Shown here piece after piece: positions 1 through 8,009 of a stretch of 64,000 bases of DNA (position 1 is the first letter of the stretch; each line of letters opens with the position of its first letter). Under the pieces are notes generated by a model. That model made no database searches. It saw only the letters and a list, made by a program, of their open reading frames with translations, and had not been told where the DNA came from. Source of the stretch: CANLBN01 sp050633525 (GTDB lineage: Bacteria > Pseudomonadota > Gammaproteobacteria > Pseudomonadales > Cellvibrionaceae); the NCBI GenBank assembly GCA_050633525.1, contig JBOEGR010000021.1, positions 1-64,000 of the forward strand, given 5' to 3'. Both the position numbers and the translations under genes were made by a program.

Positions 1-803
1 TCATGTTCTGGGTCTATATCAACACCATCTTCACATACGGTAATCAGTGGTTTAATCAGGCGGTTAATCATTCTGCGGCGTTTGGAGAAGGGGAGCCAGC
101 AGGTGAAATCGATAAAATTTTTTCTTGAAACTGAATGGGCTAGTCCAAACAAGAACATACCCATTAGTATAGGTAATATTCCCACGGCATTAACTCTTTC
201 AAAATGAGGCATAATGAAGATTATGCTAATACAGAATATAGCTACTCCTATATAGCAAACAAAGATGTTCGATATTTTAATGCGTAGTGAAAAATCTAGA
301 GGCTTTTTAATTTTAAAATAAACTAATAGAGCTATAGAGTATATAAAGCTAGCTAATACCAGCGTTTGAAAAAACCAATAATATTCTCCTGCCACTCGGG
401 TAAAAGTAATACCATTATATTTAGCGCCAATAATAATCATATCTGTTGCACAAAATAATAGTATAAAAGCTATGAAAGTAGAGCAGTATGTAAAATTGAC
501 TATATTATTTGTTTTTATTTTTAGAGTTAAAATAATGATGTAAGGTATTAAAAATAATGTAGCGACTACACAAATATAATATGCAATAAGTGGATAAATT
601 AATATCTCTGTTGATACTAAAGGTATGAAATAACCAAGGTATTCAATTGCAGATTGAACCAGTTGGACAAAAATAAGTAGAACTACGGCGCTATGAGTTT
701 TAGATGGGTAGCCAGGATTAATAACAGTGAACCATATAGCCCACTTTATAATTAAACCTATTGTGGTTAAAAGTGTGAATATATATACGTCAGGTTCAAT
801 CAT
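1..803 (-). CDS. Partial seven-helix membrane protein, paralogue of the adjacent 7TM-HTH protein (3' end outside window)
   Basis: An open frame starts at ATG 803 and runs off the left edge. The visible ~267 residues are a run of hydrophobic helices ending in a basic/aromatic stretch (FTCWLPFSKRRR) that matches YTYWIPFSKKRQ in the neighbour at 796-1704, so the two are paralogues. The start overlaps the neighbour's stop by 8 bp, which implies translational coupling. By homology the missing end should carry a Fis-like helix-turn-helix, but that cannot be seen here. Likely role: inner-membrane sensor/regulator. No family name is recognised with confidence; the helical part resembles 7TM input domains of some histidine kinases. 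Confidence 0.75.
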   Translation of the reverse strand, partial: MIEPDVYIFTLLTTIGLIIKWAIWFTVINPGYPSKTHSAVVLLIFVQLVQSAIEYLGYFIPLVSTEILIYPLIAYYICVVATLFLIPYIIILTLKIKTNNIVNFTYCSTFIAFILLFCATDMIIIGAKYNGITFTRVAGEYYWFFQTLVLASFIYSIALLVYFKIKKPLDFSLRIKISNIFVCYIGVAIFCISIIFIMPHFERVNAVGILPILMGMFLFGLAHSVSRKNFIDFTCWLPFSKRRRMINRLIKPLITVCEDGVDIDPEH

Positions 804-1704
804 TTTTGTTGTTGCGAGAAACCCATGACTGTGAAACCTTCAGCCACTCTGCGGCTTTAGTTTGGTTTCCATCAAATAATTCCAGAGCGTGTTGGGTGAG
901 CAGTTTGTTATATTCTTTTTTTAGTTCTGGGTCTAGGCCATCATGTTGAATACTGATGAAAGGTCTGACAAGTTTATTCATTTGCTGACGTTTTTTTGAA
1001 AAAGGTATCCAGTAAGTATAGTCGACTATGTATTTATGGCAGGTGTTATGAGCAACCGCTAGTGTGAATACTCCTATGCTAACCGGTAGTATTCCCAGCA
1101 TATTTATTCTTGCTCCAAGCTGCATGGCTATAAGAGCACCAATAATAATTATTCCAAAAGGTAAAAATGCAATAAAAATATTCCTAGATTTGATATAAAC
1201 AAAGTTATTTGCTTTGTCATTTTTCTTTTGAAATACGTAGTAGGTATATCCGGTAGGTACAAAAATCATAAGTAAGAATAAGAAGTATAAAGATTCTTTT
1301 TTAGCGGTATAAGTAAATCCTAGCTGGACTACACCTGAGATAACTTGGTCGGTGAATAACAAGAGAAAAATAACAATAGTGCTATAAGGCAATATTATCC
1401 AAGATAATATTTTGGGGAATGTTCTCCTTGTGACAGCTAAGGCAACATAGGGTATGGTTGTTACAAAAAGCACGAAGCATATGTAATACCATCGCATTCC
1501 TCGCTCAACACCTGCTAGATGGTCACTGAAATAGGGAAGGTAACTGTAGAATTCGAGCAGAGATTGTACGATTAAAACACTGGTAAGAAATAGTGTTAGA
1601 TAATGGGCGGTGGTTTTACGCCAATTATTGCGTATTATATAAAATGCCCACAATTTTGTGAGCATCCCTATGGTAGTTAAAGCTATGTAAAAATATATTG
1701 ACAT
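796..1704 (-). CDS. Seven-helix membrane protein with C-terminal Fis-type helix-turn-helix (membrane-bound regulator)
   Basis: 302 residues. About residues 1-225 form roughly seven hydrophobic segments with short loops, with no recognisable periplasmic domain. A basic stretch (WIPFSKKRQQ) and a ~40-residue cytoplasmic linker follow. The last ~30 residues contain GNQTKAAEWLKVSQSWVSRN, a good match to Fis/NtrC C-terminal DNA-binding helices (GN/RxTxAAxxL...). There is no kinase, receiver or AAA domain, so it looks like a one-component regulator sensing within or near the membrane. It lies 30 bp after a FabH-like ketosynthase gene and overlaps a paralogue downstream. The start ATG has a weak ribosome binding site. 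The ligand is unknown; an inference is the product of the linked ketosynthase. Confidence 0.8.
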   Translation of the reverse strand: MSIYFYIALTTIGMLTKLWAFYIIRNNWRKTTAHYLTLFLTSVLIVQSLLEFYSYLPYFSDHLAGVERGMRWYYICFVLFVTTIPYVALAVTRRTFPKILSWIILPYSTIVIFLLLFTDQVISGVVQLGFTYTAKKESLYFLFLLMIFVPTGYTYYVFQKKNDKANNFVYIKSRNIFIAFLPFGIIIIGALIAMQLGARINMLGILPVSIGVFTLAVAHNTCHKYIVDYTYWIPFSKKRQQMNKLVRPFISIQHDGLDPELKKEYNKLLTQHALELFDGNQTKAAEWLKVSQSWVSRNNKND

Positions 1705-1734
1705 CGATTTCTAAATATCACGTGTTGATTTATC

Positions 1735-2733
1735 TCATACTACAATGCCAACCTGACAAGTAGATAAACCGGATCCAGCCATTGCTGCTAAGACCAAATC
1801 TCCAGTTTTTACCCGCTCTTCTTCAAGAGCCATGGCGTAGTTTACACCAAAAGTAGCTGAAGTGATGTTACCTAAGGTGTCAAATGTCCTAGTCATTATG
1901 TCTTCTTTTAGCCCTAATACCCTTGCGGATCCTACCCAAGCCACTTGCCCTACTTGATGTGTTATCAAGCAATCTATCTCGTCCCTGGTTATATCCATGG
2001 ATGATAACGTTTCCGAGAACATGTTTTTATGTAACCTAAGCCCAGCATTGCATATTTCTCTCATCTTCATTTTTCCTTCTAATACGCCATTTTCATATTT
2101 ATAATGGCATAGTCCAGCCAGCCCTCCCTTGCTAGCATAGTTTAAACCTATTATCCCAGATGCAGTCTCGGAAGGGCTTATTATTCCCGCTACACCGGCA
2201 TCGCCAAGTGTGAGTGTTCCTATTTTTTCTTGAAAGCTTTCACTATCGTTTTTCTTAAGCATTGTATTTATCATGGATTTGCTCCACTCACTTGTTTTTT
2301 CTCCTGTGCATACAAGAGCATGCTTAATCATTCCTGATACTATTGCTGCGTTTGCTATTTGTATGCCTGACATAAATCCCATGCATGCATTTGTGACATC
2401 AAAACATACAGCATTCTTCAGGCCTAGTTTATATTGAATGATGTGTGCGGTGCTTGGTTCAATGAAATCTCTTTCCATTCCGCAAAAAATAACCATTCCT
2501 ATATCGTCGATATTTCCATCGAATTTTGCCAAGGCTTTATTTGCCGCATTGATTGCTAAGCTTGATGGTTTTTCATCATCAGAAGCATGTCTTACTTCAA
2601 TAATTCCTACTAAATCTTCTATCAGCGTCTCGGAAAAACCTAATCTTTCGGGTTTTGTTTCGGCCATCATGTCGCGAGTTTTTACAACTTGGCTTGGTAG
2701 GTAATAATCGATTGCGGAAATATAAGTGTTCAT
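1735..2733 (-). CDS. 3-oxoacyl-ACP synthase III (FabH)-like ketosynthase, probably specialised
   Basis: 332 residues with the thiolase-fold triad of KAS III enzymes: Cys117 in DVTNACMGF, His259 in THQVGQ and Asn289 in TLGNITSA. The C-terminus (AGSGLSTCQVGIVV) is typical of the family. KAS III enzymes condense an acyl-CoA or acyl thioester with malonyl-ACP or a second acyl unit. The usual fabH context (plsX, fabD, acpP) is absent. Instead it leads an operon with two 7TM regulators, which points to a specialised product such as a small diffusible lipid or ketone, as in signal-making KAS III relatives (inference). GAGG lies about 10 nt before ATG 2733. Confidence 0.88.
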   Translation of the reverse strand: MNTYISAIDYYLPSQVVKTRDMMAETKPERLGFSETLIEDLVGIIEVRHASDDEKPSSLAINAANKALAKFDGNIDDIGMVIFCGMERDFIEPSTAHIIQYKLGLKNAVCFDVTNACMGFMSGIQIANAAIVSGMIKHALVCTGEKTSEWSKSMINTMLKKNDSESFQEKIGTLTLGDAGVAGIISPSETASGIIGLNYASKGGLAGLCHYKYENGVLEGKMKMREICNAGLRLHKNMFSETLSSMDITRDEIDCLITHQVGQVAWVGSARVLGLKEDIMTRTFDTLGNITSATFGVNYAMALEEERVKTGDLVLAAMAGSGLSTCQVGIVV

Positions 2734-3103
2734 AACGTATTGACCTCATTACATTTTTTTTGTGTATTCAAAATTGCATAAAACATTTCATGCCCTTTGA
2801 GTCTTATGCATAAATGCATAGAAAAAAATGTTTTGAGGTTGAAAAAAGGTCTGTTATAAAAAATAGTGGCGCGTTTTATTACTGAAAACGTTTTTACTTT
2901 TTTGAAGTGCAATAGTGAGAGTGATTTTTTGCTTTTTTAACTAACACTAGTTGAGATAAACAATATCTCAAGTTTGTTGGAATAAGCGACAAAAAATCAT
3001 CATCCTTATGTTGCATTTGACGACAGTTAAATTGTTCTGAAAAGCTTTTCATTTTTGATGAGAAATTTTGGCGAGAATAATTTAGTAGTAATTGGAGTTG
3101 AAC
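2734..3103. promoter_or_regulatory. Divergent intergenic region with repeated TGCATA motifs
   Basis: This 370-bp AT-rich spacer separates the ketosynthase gene (minus) from a small plus-strand gene. TGCATA occurs at 2775-2780, 2807-2812 and 2815-2820; the middle copy lies in the 10-bp palindrome TTATGCATAA (2804-2813). A perfect dyad at 2951-2971 is listed separately. No convincing protein-coding gene lies here; short frames at 2730-2912 and 3027-3242 lack family features. Probably holds two divergent promoters, whose -35/-10 boxes I could not assign with confidence. Confidence 0.45.
2951..2971. promoter_or_regulatory. Perfect operator-like dyad
   Basis: TTGAGATA (2951-2958), a 5-bp spacer, then TATCTCAA (2964-2971): an 8+8 bp perfect inverted repeat with no following T-run, so it looks like a dimer binding site rather than a terminator. 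It lies about 220 bp upstream of the ketosynthase start and about 130 bp upstream of the plus-strand small gene. The neighbouring HTH proteins are natural candidates to bind it (inference). Confidence 0.5.
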
Positions 3104-3307
3104 ATGGCAAACCTTGAGCGATCAAATTTACATCTTGAATCACTAAAGGAAAGATTAGCGGAAAGTGAGAGTATGTTATCGAGGGCAACACGCTTAGCCG
3201 ATAACGCTTATGCTTCGTTGGAAAGTGGTGATGTGGAAACATCCCAGCAATTTATAGGTCAGCTTATTAATTCTATTTCTGAGCATTTTTACGACGAAAT
3301 TCACTAG
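3104..3307 (+). CDS. Small predicted coiled-coil protein, unknown function
   Basis: 67 residues, acidic and helix-rich (LESLKERLAESESMLSRATRLADNAYASLE), with no signal peptide or membrane segment. The start is ATG 3104 with TTGGAG about 7 nt upstream; a TTG twelve bases earlier would bury that site. It is divergent from the ketosynthase operon and convergent with glnG. No family recognised. The ribosome binding site and a heptad-like pattern support it as real, though length and lack of known homologues leave doubt. Confidence 0.6.
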   Translation: MANLERSNLHLESLKERLAESESMLSRATRLADNAYASLESGDVETSQQFIGQLINSISEHFYDEIH

Positions 3308-3329
3308 CCCATGGTATGAGCTAGTGAAT
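3299..3329. terminator. Hairpin between convergent genes
   Basis: ATTCACTAGC (3299-3308) pairs perfectly with GCTAGTGAAT (3320-3329) around an 11-nt loop, spanning the stop codon of the small gene and facing glnG. There is no T-run on either strand, so it may be a weak or Rho-assisted terminator or an RNA-end stabiliser. Confidence 0.4.
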
Positions 3330-3366
3330 AGAAGTGATGCTAGAGATGGTATTTAGTATTGAAGTT

Positions 3367-4827
3367 TTAGTCTTCTTCGTTTGAAGAGCTTGTAATTCCT
3401 AGCTCTTTTAGCTTGCGGGTTAGGGTATTACGCCCCCAGCCTAGTAGGTCAGAAGCATCACGTTTACGCCCAGAGGTATGTTTTAGGGCGATTTCGATCA
3501 ATGCACGCTCAAAGGCGGGTACAGCTTGGTCTAATATACCCTTTTGGCCTCGGGCAAGGGCTTGGTCCGCCCAGTTTCTCAGGGATTTCTCCCAATCACC
3601 GGCAGGTGCCTCTTGGCTTTGTTTTTCTAGTAGCTCTGGTGGTAGGTCGTCAATGTGCACTTCACGCCCAGATGCCATGACGGTAATCCAACGACAGGTA
3701 TTTTCTAATTGGCGTACATTTCCGGGCCAACTTAAACCGCAAATATAATTTTCTGCATCTTCCAATAATATTTTAGGCTCTACATCCAAGTCTTTTGCTG
3801 CTTTCTTAAAAAAGTATTGAGATAGTTTGGGAATGTCTTCTCGACGGTCCGCTAGTTTAGGGATGTGAATGCGAATAACGTTGAGACGATGAAATAAATC
3901 TTCTCTAAAACGATTGTCTTCTACCAGCTTTTCTAAATTCTGGTGGGTGGCAGCAATAATGCGTACATCTACCTTGACAGGTGTATGACCGCCAACACGA
4001 TAAAATTCACCATCAGCTAGCACTCGCAATAGGCGTGTTTGAGTGTCGGCGGGCATGTCACCGATTTCATCTAAAAAGAGTGTGCCACCATTCGCTTGCT
4101 CAAAGCGTCCCTGACGTTGGCTGGCTGCGCCTGTGAACGCGCCTTTTTCATGACCGAATAGTTCTGACTCGATTAAGTCCTTTGGTATGGCAGCCATGTT
4201 AAGCGCAATAAAGCGGTGTTGTTTACGAGGGCTATGGCGATGCAAGGCTTGAGCAACGAGTTCTTTACCCGTGCCTGATTCACCATTAATGAGAACGGTG
4301 ATGTTGGATTGAGAGAGACGGCCAATGGCACGAAAGACTTCCTGCATAGCGGGTGCTTCGCCAATGATCTCACTATCAATTTCTGTATTGGCAGGTTCTT
4401 GAGTCACGCTCAGTTTATTTTCTTGAGAGTGGGCCAGTGCGCGACGTGTAACGGCAACCGCCTCATCTACATCAAAGGGTTTGGGGAGGTATTCAAACGC
4501 TCCGCCTTGATATGCAGCCACGGCGCTATCGAGGTCTGAATGCGCTGTCATGATGATAACGGGTAGCCCAGGAAAATCGTTGTTAATAATATTGAGCAGG
4601 TCTAGCCCATCGATACCCGGCATGCGGACATCACTGACAATGGCGATAGGCTGCTCATTACCCAGTTGTTTTAGTACGGCATCACCATTATCAAAGGTTG
4701 TGACGGCCCAGCCTTCTTTTTCTAATGCTTTTTCGAGTACCCAGCGGATAGAGCGGTCATCATCCACAATCCAAATGGATTGGGATGCACTGCTGAGGTG
4801 ACGGCTTGCTGATTCAGTGGTCATCAT
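3367..4827 (-). CDS. glnG: Nitrogen regulator NtrC (NR(I)), sigma-54 activator
   Basis: 486 residues. Receiver domain (~16-130) with the phospho-acceptor Asp in SDVRMPGIDG and the conserved T and K in MTAHSD and LPKPFD. AAA+ sigma-54 activator domain (~155-385) with Walker A GESGTGKE, the sigma-54 contact loop GAFTGA and Walker B GGTLFLDEIGD. C-terminal Fis-type HTH (SGRKRDASDLLGWGRNTLTRKLKE). When phosphorylated by NtrB under nitrogen limitation it activates sigma-54 promoters. The start overlaps the glnL stop by 4 bp (ATGA). Likely targets visible in this window are the boxes before glnL and before the GSII gene. Confidence 0.97.
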   Translation of the reverse strand: MMTTESASRHLSSASQSIWIVDDDRSIRWVLEKALEKEGWAVTTFDNGDAVLKQLGNEQPIAIVSDVRMPGIDGLDLLNIINNDFPGLPVIIMTAHSDLDSAVAAYQGGAFEYLPKPFDVDEAVAVTRRALAHSQENKLSVTQEPANTEIDSEIIGEAPAMQEVFRAIGRLSQSNITVLINGESGTGKELVAQALHRHSPRKQHRFIALNMAAIPKDLIESELFGHEKGAFTGAASQRQGRFEQANGGTLFLDEIGDMPADTQTRLLRVLADGEFYRVGGHTPVKVDVRIIAATHQNLEKLVEDNRFREDLFHRLNVIRIHIPKLADRREDIPKLSQYFFKKAAKDLDVEPKILLEDAENYICGLSWPGNVRQLENTCRWITVMASGREVHIDDLPPELLEKQSQEAPAGDWEKSLRNWADQALARGQKGILDQAVPAFERALIEIALKHTSGRKRDASDLLGWGRNTLTRKLKELGITSSSNEED

Positions 4828-5951
4828 GTGAGCGTTTCCAAGGGTATATAGATGGAGAATCGAGTGTCACCGGGTTCGCTGGCGCATTCGATCAATCCTT
4901 TATGTTGGTTTATCAATTGTTGCGAAATGGATAAGCCAAGGCCTGAACCGTCAGCTCGTCCCGATATCATGGGATAAAAGATATCTTGGATAAGGTCAGG
5001 TGGTATGCCCGGACCGTTGTCTGCAATAGAAATAAAACAGACTAAAGGGTAGTGCTGACGCCCAATGGTAAACTGGCGCTGGACTCGTGTTTCAATGTTG
5101 ATGGTAGGAGAGTCGTTTTGTTTGTCAGAATTTAATGCCTGAATGGCATTGCGTAAAATATTGAGTACAGCTTGTATCAATAGCTCCGCATCGGCATTAA
5201 TTTCAGGAATGCTTGGGTCGTAATTACGATTCAGTGAAATGCTACCTTTTGTCTCTGCTTTGATCAGAGTGATGACGCGCTCGAGGACTTCATGAATATT
5301 GGTGGCTTGGAAGTTGACGATTTGCCTTGGCCCTAGCATGCGGTCGACTAAATTACGCAGTCGGTCTGACTCAGCAATGATGACATTGGTGTAATCTTTT
5401 AACTCTGGATTGTCGCTAATCTCATCTAATTCTTTTTCGAGCAGCTGAGCGGCACCGCGAATGCCGCCCAGCGGGTTTTTGACTTCGTGAGCGAGTCCTC
5501 TGATGAGATTGCGTGTAGTGCCTTGTGAGGCAATCATCGCCTCTTCACGGCTAATCTGTAATAGGCGATCCAATGGGTGAATCTCAAATAAGATTTGATT
5601 GACGTTATTGAGAGGTGTAACCGTGTAATCAACCGTGATGTGTTGTTTATTGTGAAGCCGCCAGCGCGCTTTGCGTTTAGTGTATAGCGCTTCTTCTGTC
5701 AGTGTTTTTGTGACCTTCTCTAGTGCTTCGCTCGATTCGTGATAGAAGCTGTTAATGGAAGCGCCGTAGGCGTGATTTAAGCTGACTTGTAAGAGGCTTT
5801 CACAAGCGGTGTTCATATGCAAAAGGCGAAGTTGATCATCTACAAGCATGACAGCAGTAGTCAGGTTGTCTAGCAGTTGTTTAAAATCTGGGCTAACCCC
5901 CATCATTTTCTGCAGATCGGTACTGTTTTTAAGAAAACGGCCAAGTAACAT
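4824..5951 (-). CDS. glnL: Nitrogen sensor kinase/phosphatase NtrB (NR(II))
   Basis: 375 residues. N-terminal PAS-like domain (~24-130, LLDNLTTAVMLVDDQLRLLHMN), a HisKA segment with the phosphorylated His in LAHEVKNPLGGIRGAAQLLE, and a HATPase domain with N-box ILRNAIQAL and G-boxes DNGPGIP and GSGLGLSIS. Soluble, as usual. It phosphorylates or dephosphorylates NtrC under PII control. It is translationally coupled to glnG. The first ATG (5951) has a poor ribosome binding site; a start at the MMGVSPDF methionines is possible. It is separated from glnA by a terminator and has its own sigma-54 promoter. Confidence 0.95.
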   Translation of the reverse strand: MLLGRFLKNSTDLQKMMGVSPDFKQLLDNLTTAVMLVDDQLRLLHMNTACESLLQVSLNHAYGASINSFYHESSEALEKVTKTLTEEALYTKRKARWRLHNKQHITVDYTVTPLNNVNQILFEIHPLDRLLQISREEAMIASQGTTRNLIRGLAHEVKNPLGGIRGAAQLLEKELDEISDNPELKDYTNVIIAESDRLRNLVDRMLGPRQIVNFQATNIHEVLERVITLIKAETKGSISLNRNYDPSIPEINADAELLIQAVLNILRNAIQALNSDKQNDSPTINIETRVQRQFTIGRQHYPLVCFISIADNGPGIPPDLIQDIFYPMISGRADGSGLGLSISQQLINQHKGLIECASEPGDTRFSIYIPLETLT

Positions 5952-6082
5952 GTTTGTTTAATTCTTGCCTTTATTTAGTACGCTTCAATATACGCCCAAG
6001 CGGTGATCAAAGAGTGTTTCTTATCCTACAGTTTTAATATTTCAGAATAGAATAAGTATTTCTTGTGTATCTTTGAATATCA

Positions 6083-6097
6083 GCAAAAAACGCGCCA
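6083..6097 (-). promoter_or_regulatory. Sigma-54 promoter for glnLG
   Basis: Read on the minus strand this is TGGCGCGTTTTTTGC: the invariant GG and GC are separated by exactly 10 nt, with TTGC at the -12 element, close to consensus TGGCACG-N4-TTGC. It lies about 130 bp before the glnL start, with an NtrC box about 100 bp further upstream. Confidence 0.75.
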
Positions 6098-6182
6098 TAG
6101 CTGTATGCGCCCAATATGGGCGTTAACTGTGCTTATTTAGCGTATTGCCCGTCGCTTGTCAGTCTAGAGAAGTCTATGTCAC

Positions 6183-6197
6183 GCACCAATATAGTGC
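6183..6197. promoter_or_regulatory. NtrC binding site upstream of glnLG
   Basis: GCACCAATATAGTGC; its reverse complement GCACTATATTGGTGC is, as I recall it, the core of an Escherichia coli glnA NtrC enhancer site. It is centred about 100 bp upstream of the glnLG sigma-54 element, a normal enhancer distance. Additional GGTGC half-sites lie at 6206-6210 and near 6227. Confidence 0.75.
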
Positions 6198-6250
6198 AAG
6201 TTGGTGGTGCGTTCGATTTTAGTGGTGCAGTGTGATTGTGTTGGGGGCAC

Positions 6251-6275
6251 AAAAAACCCCGCATAAGCGGGGTTT
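6251..6275 (-). terminator. Rho-independent terminator of glnA
   Basis: On the minus strand AAACCCCGC / loop TTAT / GCGGGGTTT forms a 9-bp GC-rich stem followed by a T-run (6256-6251). It sits 24 bp after the glnA stop codon and separates glnA from glnLG transcription. Confidence 0.9.
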
Positions 6276-6298
6276 GGGGTATGGCAGAAGAGGAGAGA

Positions 6299-7705
6299 TT
6301 AACAGCTGTAGTACATCTCAAACTCAACAGGGTGAGTGGTCATGTTAAGTGTCTCAATTTCTTCTTTCTTAAGCTCGATATAAGCGTCGATCATATCATC
6401 ATCGAATACGCCGCCAGTCGTTAAGAATTCACGATCTGCATCTAGCGCGGCTAGTGCTTCATCAAATGTGGCGCATACCGTTGGGTACTCAGCCAATTCT
6501 TCTGGTGGTAAGTCGTATAAGTCTTTATCAGCAGAGTCACCCGGGTGGATCTTGTTTTTAACGCCGTCTAAGCCAGCCATCAACAATGCCGCAAATGCCA
6601 GATACGGGTTTGCGGTAGGGTCTGGGAAGCGAGTTTCGATGCGCTTACCTTTGGGTGACGTCACGTAAGGTATGCGAATGGAAGCCGAACGGTTACGGGC
6701 TGAGTAAGCCAAAATAACAGGTGCTTCGAAGCCCGGTACTAAGCGCTTATATGAGTTGGTCGATGCATTACAGAATGCATTCAATGCTTTAGCGTGCTTG
6801 ATGATACCGCCAACATAAAATAAGGCAGTTTCGCTTAGGCCTGCGTAAACTTCACCTGCAAACTGATTCACACCGTCTTTTACGAAAGATTGGTGAACGT
6901 GCATGCCGCTACCATTGTCGCCTACAAGCGGCTTAGGCATGAAGGTCGCTGTTTTGCCATAAGCGTGAGCAACGTTATGCACGCAGTACTTAAGGATTTG
7001 TACTTCGTCTGCTTTTTTGGTCAAGGTGTTTGCGCCAACACCGATCTCACATTGGCCTGCTGTGCCGACTTCGTGGTGATGTACTTCAATGTAGAGGCCC
7101 ATGGCTTCCATTGCGCCACACATCGCAGCACGGATATCGTGTAGTGAATCGACGGGAGGTACTGGGAAGTAACCGCCTTTAACGCCGGGGCGGTGACCCA
7201 TATTGCCTTCAGCGAAGTTTTTGTCTGAAGACCAAGCCGCTTCTTCTGAGTTGATTTTGTAAGAAGCGCCAGACATGTCAGCACTCCATTTCACATCGTC
7301 AAATACGAAAAACTCTGGCTCTGGGCCGAAGAAGGCTTCGTCGCCTAAACCGGTTGATTTTAAGTATGCTTCGGCGCGTTGCGCGATTGAGCGTGGATCG
7401 CGGTTGTAACCTTCACCTGTTGTTGGTTCAACAATGCTACAGCGAACAATCACTGTTGGTTCATCGGTGAAGGGGTCTAAAATAGCGGTGCTATCATCAG
7501 GCATTAGGATCATGTCTGATTCGTTAATGCCCTTCCAGCCAGCGATTGATGAGCCATCAAACATTTTGCCTTCTTCAAAAAAGCCCTCATCTACTTCCCC
7601 AACAGGAATGCTAACGTGTTGTTCTTTACCTTTTGTATCTGTAAAACGTAGATCAACCCACCTTGCTTCGCTTTCTTTGATGAGGCCAAGAGTATTTGCC
7701 GACAT
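6299..7705 (-). CDS. glnA: Glutamine synthetase type I (GSI-beta)
   Basis: 468 residues, the usual GSI length. Condenses glutamate and ammonia with ATP hydrolysis. N-terminal beta-grasp (WVDLRFTDTKGKEQHVSIP), the signature MFDGSSIAGWKGI, metal/glutamate-binding stretches EPEFFVFDD and NGSGMHVHQS, and the adenylylation-site context DKDLYDLPPEE with the Tyr near residue 397. It should therefore be controlled by GlnE/PII. GGAGG lies about 7 nt before ATG 7705. Unlike glnLG and the GSII gene, I see no GG-N10-GC promoter or NtrC box in its leader. Confidence 0.97.
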   Translation of the reverse strand: MSANTLGLIKESEARWVDLRFTDTKGKEQHVSIPVGEVDEGFFEEGKMFDGSSIAGWKGINESDMILMPDDSTAILDPFTDEPTVIVRCSIVEPTTGEGYNRDPRSIAQRAEAYLKSTGLGDEAFFGPEPEFFVFDDVKWSADMSGASYKINSEEAAWSSDKNFAEGNMGHRPGVKGGYFPVPPVDSLHDIRAAMCGAMEAMGLYIEVHHHEVGTAGQCEIGVGANTLTKKADEVQILKYCVHNVAHAYGKTATFMPKPLVGDNGSGMHVHQSFVKDGVNQFAGEVYAGLSETALFYVGGIIKHAKALNAFCNASTNSYKRLVPGFEAPVILAYSARNRSASIRIPYVTSPKGKRIETRFPDPTANPYLAFAALLMAGLDGVKNKIHPGDSADKDLYDLPPEELAEYPTVCATFDEALAALDADREFLTTGGVFDDDMIDAYIELKKEEIETLNMTTHPVEFEMYYSC

Positions 7706-8009
7706 TGAGTAATCCTCCGAAATGACTTTCGCTATTTAATATTGATTGATGATGATCTTGTCACTTGGAAGAGTAAGCATTATGCAAGTGACAAATGACT
7801 ATGGGTTACCCCAGGTCCACGCGAAGTGCCCACAGATCAAGTCTGGGGAGATTGCGCACGCCATTTTATATTGATTCTGCTCTATGGCGGCGGGGATAAT
7901 AGCACTCTCGTGGGTAAAATTGAAAAGGCAATCCAAAAAACGAATTGCTAGCCAAAAAAAAGCCGGATAATAATCCGGCTTTTTTGACTGCTTGATACAA
8001 GTTTAAAAC
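7706..8009 (-). promoter_or_regulatory. Leader region of glnA
   Basis: About 300 bp without a gene. It contains the GSII terminator (7954-7985) and, nearer glnA, CCCCAG (7811-7816) with CTGGGG about 28 nt further on, a possible leader stem. A scan for GG-N10-GC on the minus strand found no sigma-54 element, and no GCAC-N7-GTGC box was seen, so glnA probably uses a sigma-70 promoter that I could not fix precisely. Confidence 0.4.
7954..7985. terminator. Bidirectional-looking terminator after the GSII gene
   Basis: AGCCGGAT (7961-7968), loop AATA, ATCCGGCT (7973-7980), flanked by A-run (7954-7960) and T-run (7981-7985). On the minus strand it ends the GSII transcript 25 bp after its stop codon, insulating glnA from it. 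Confidence 0.9.

Noticed and set aside
2438..2704. An 88-codon plus-strand frame inside the ketosynthase gene.
   Set aside because: It is an antisense shadow of a gene with a complete catalytic triad.
3027..3242. A 71-codon minus-strand frame opposite the small coiled-coil gene.
   Set aside because: The composition looks like random antisense and the plus-strand gene has the better start signal.
7801..7830. Possible sigma-54 element for glnA around GGCACTTCGCGTGG on the minus strand.
   Set aside because: The spacing ends in GG rather than the invariant GC, so it fails the basic criterion.
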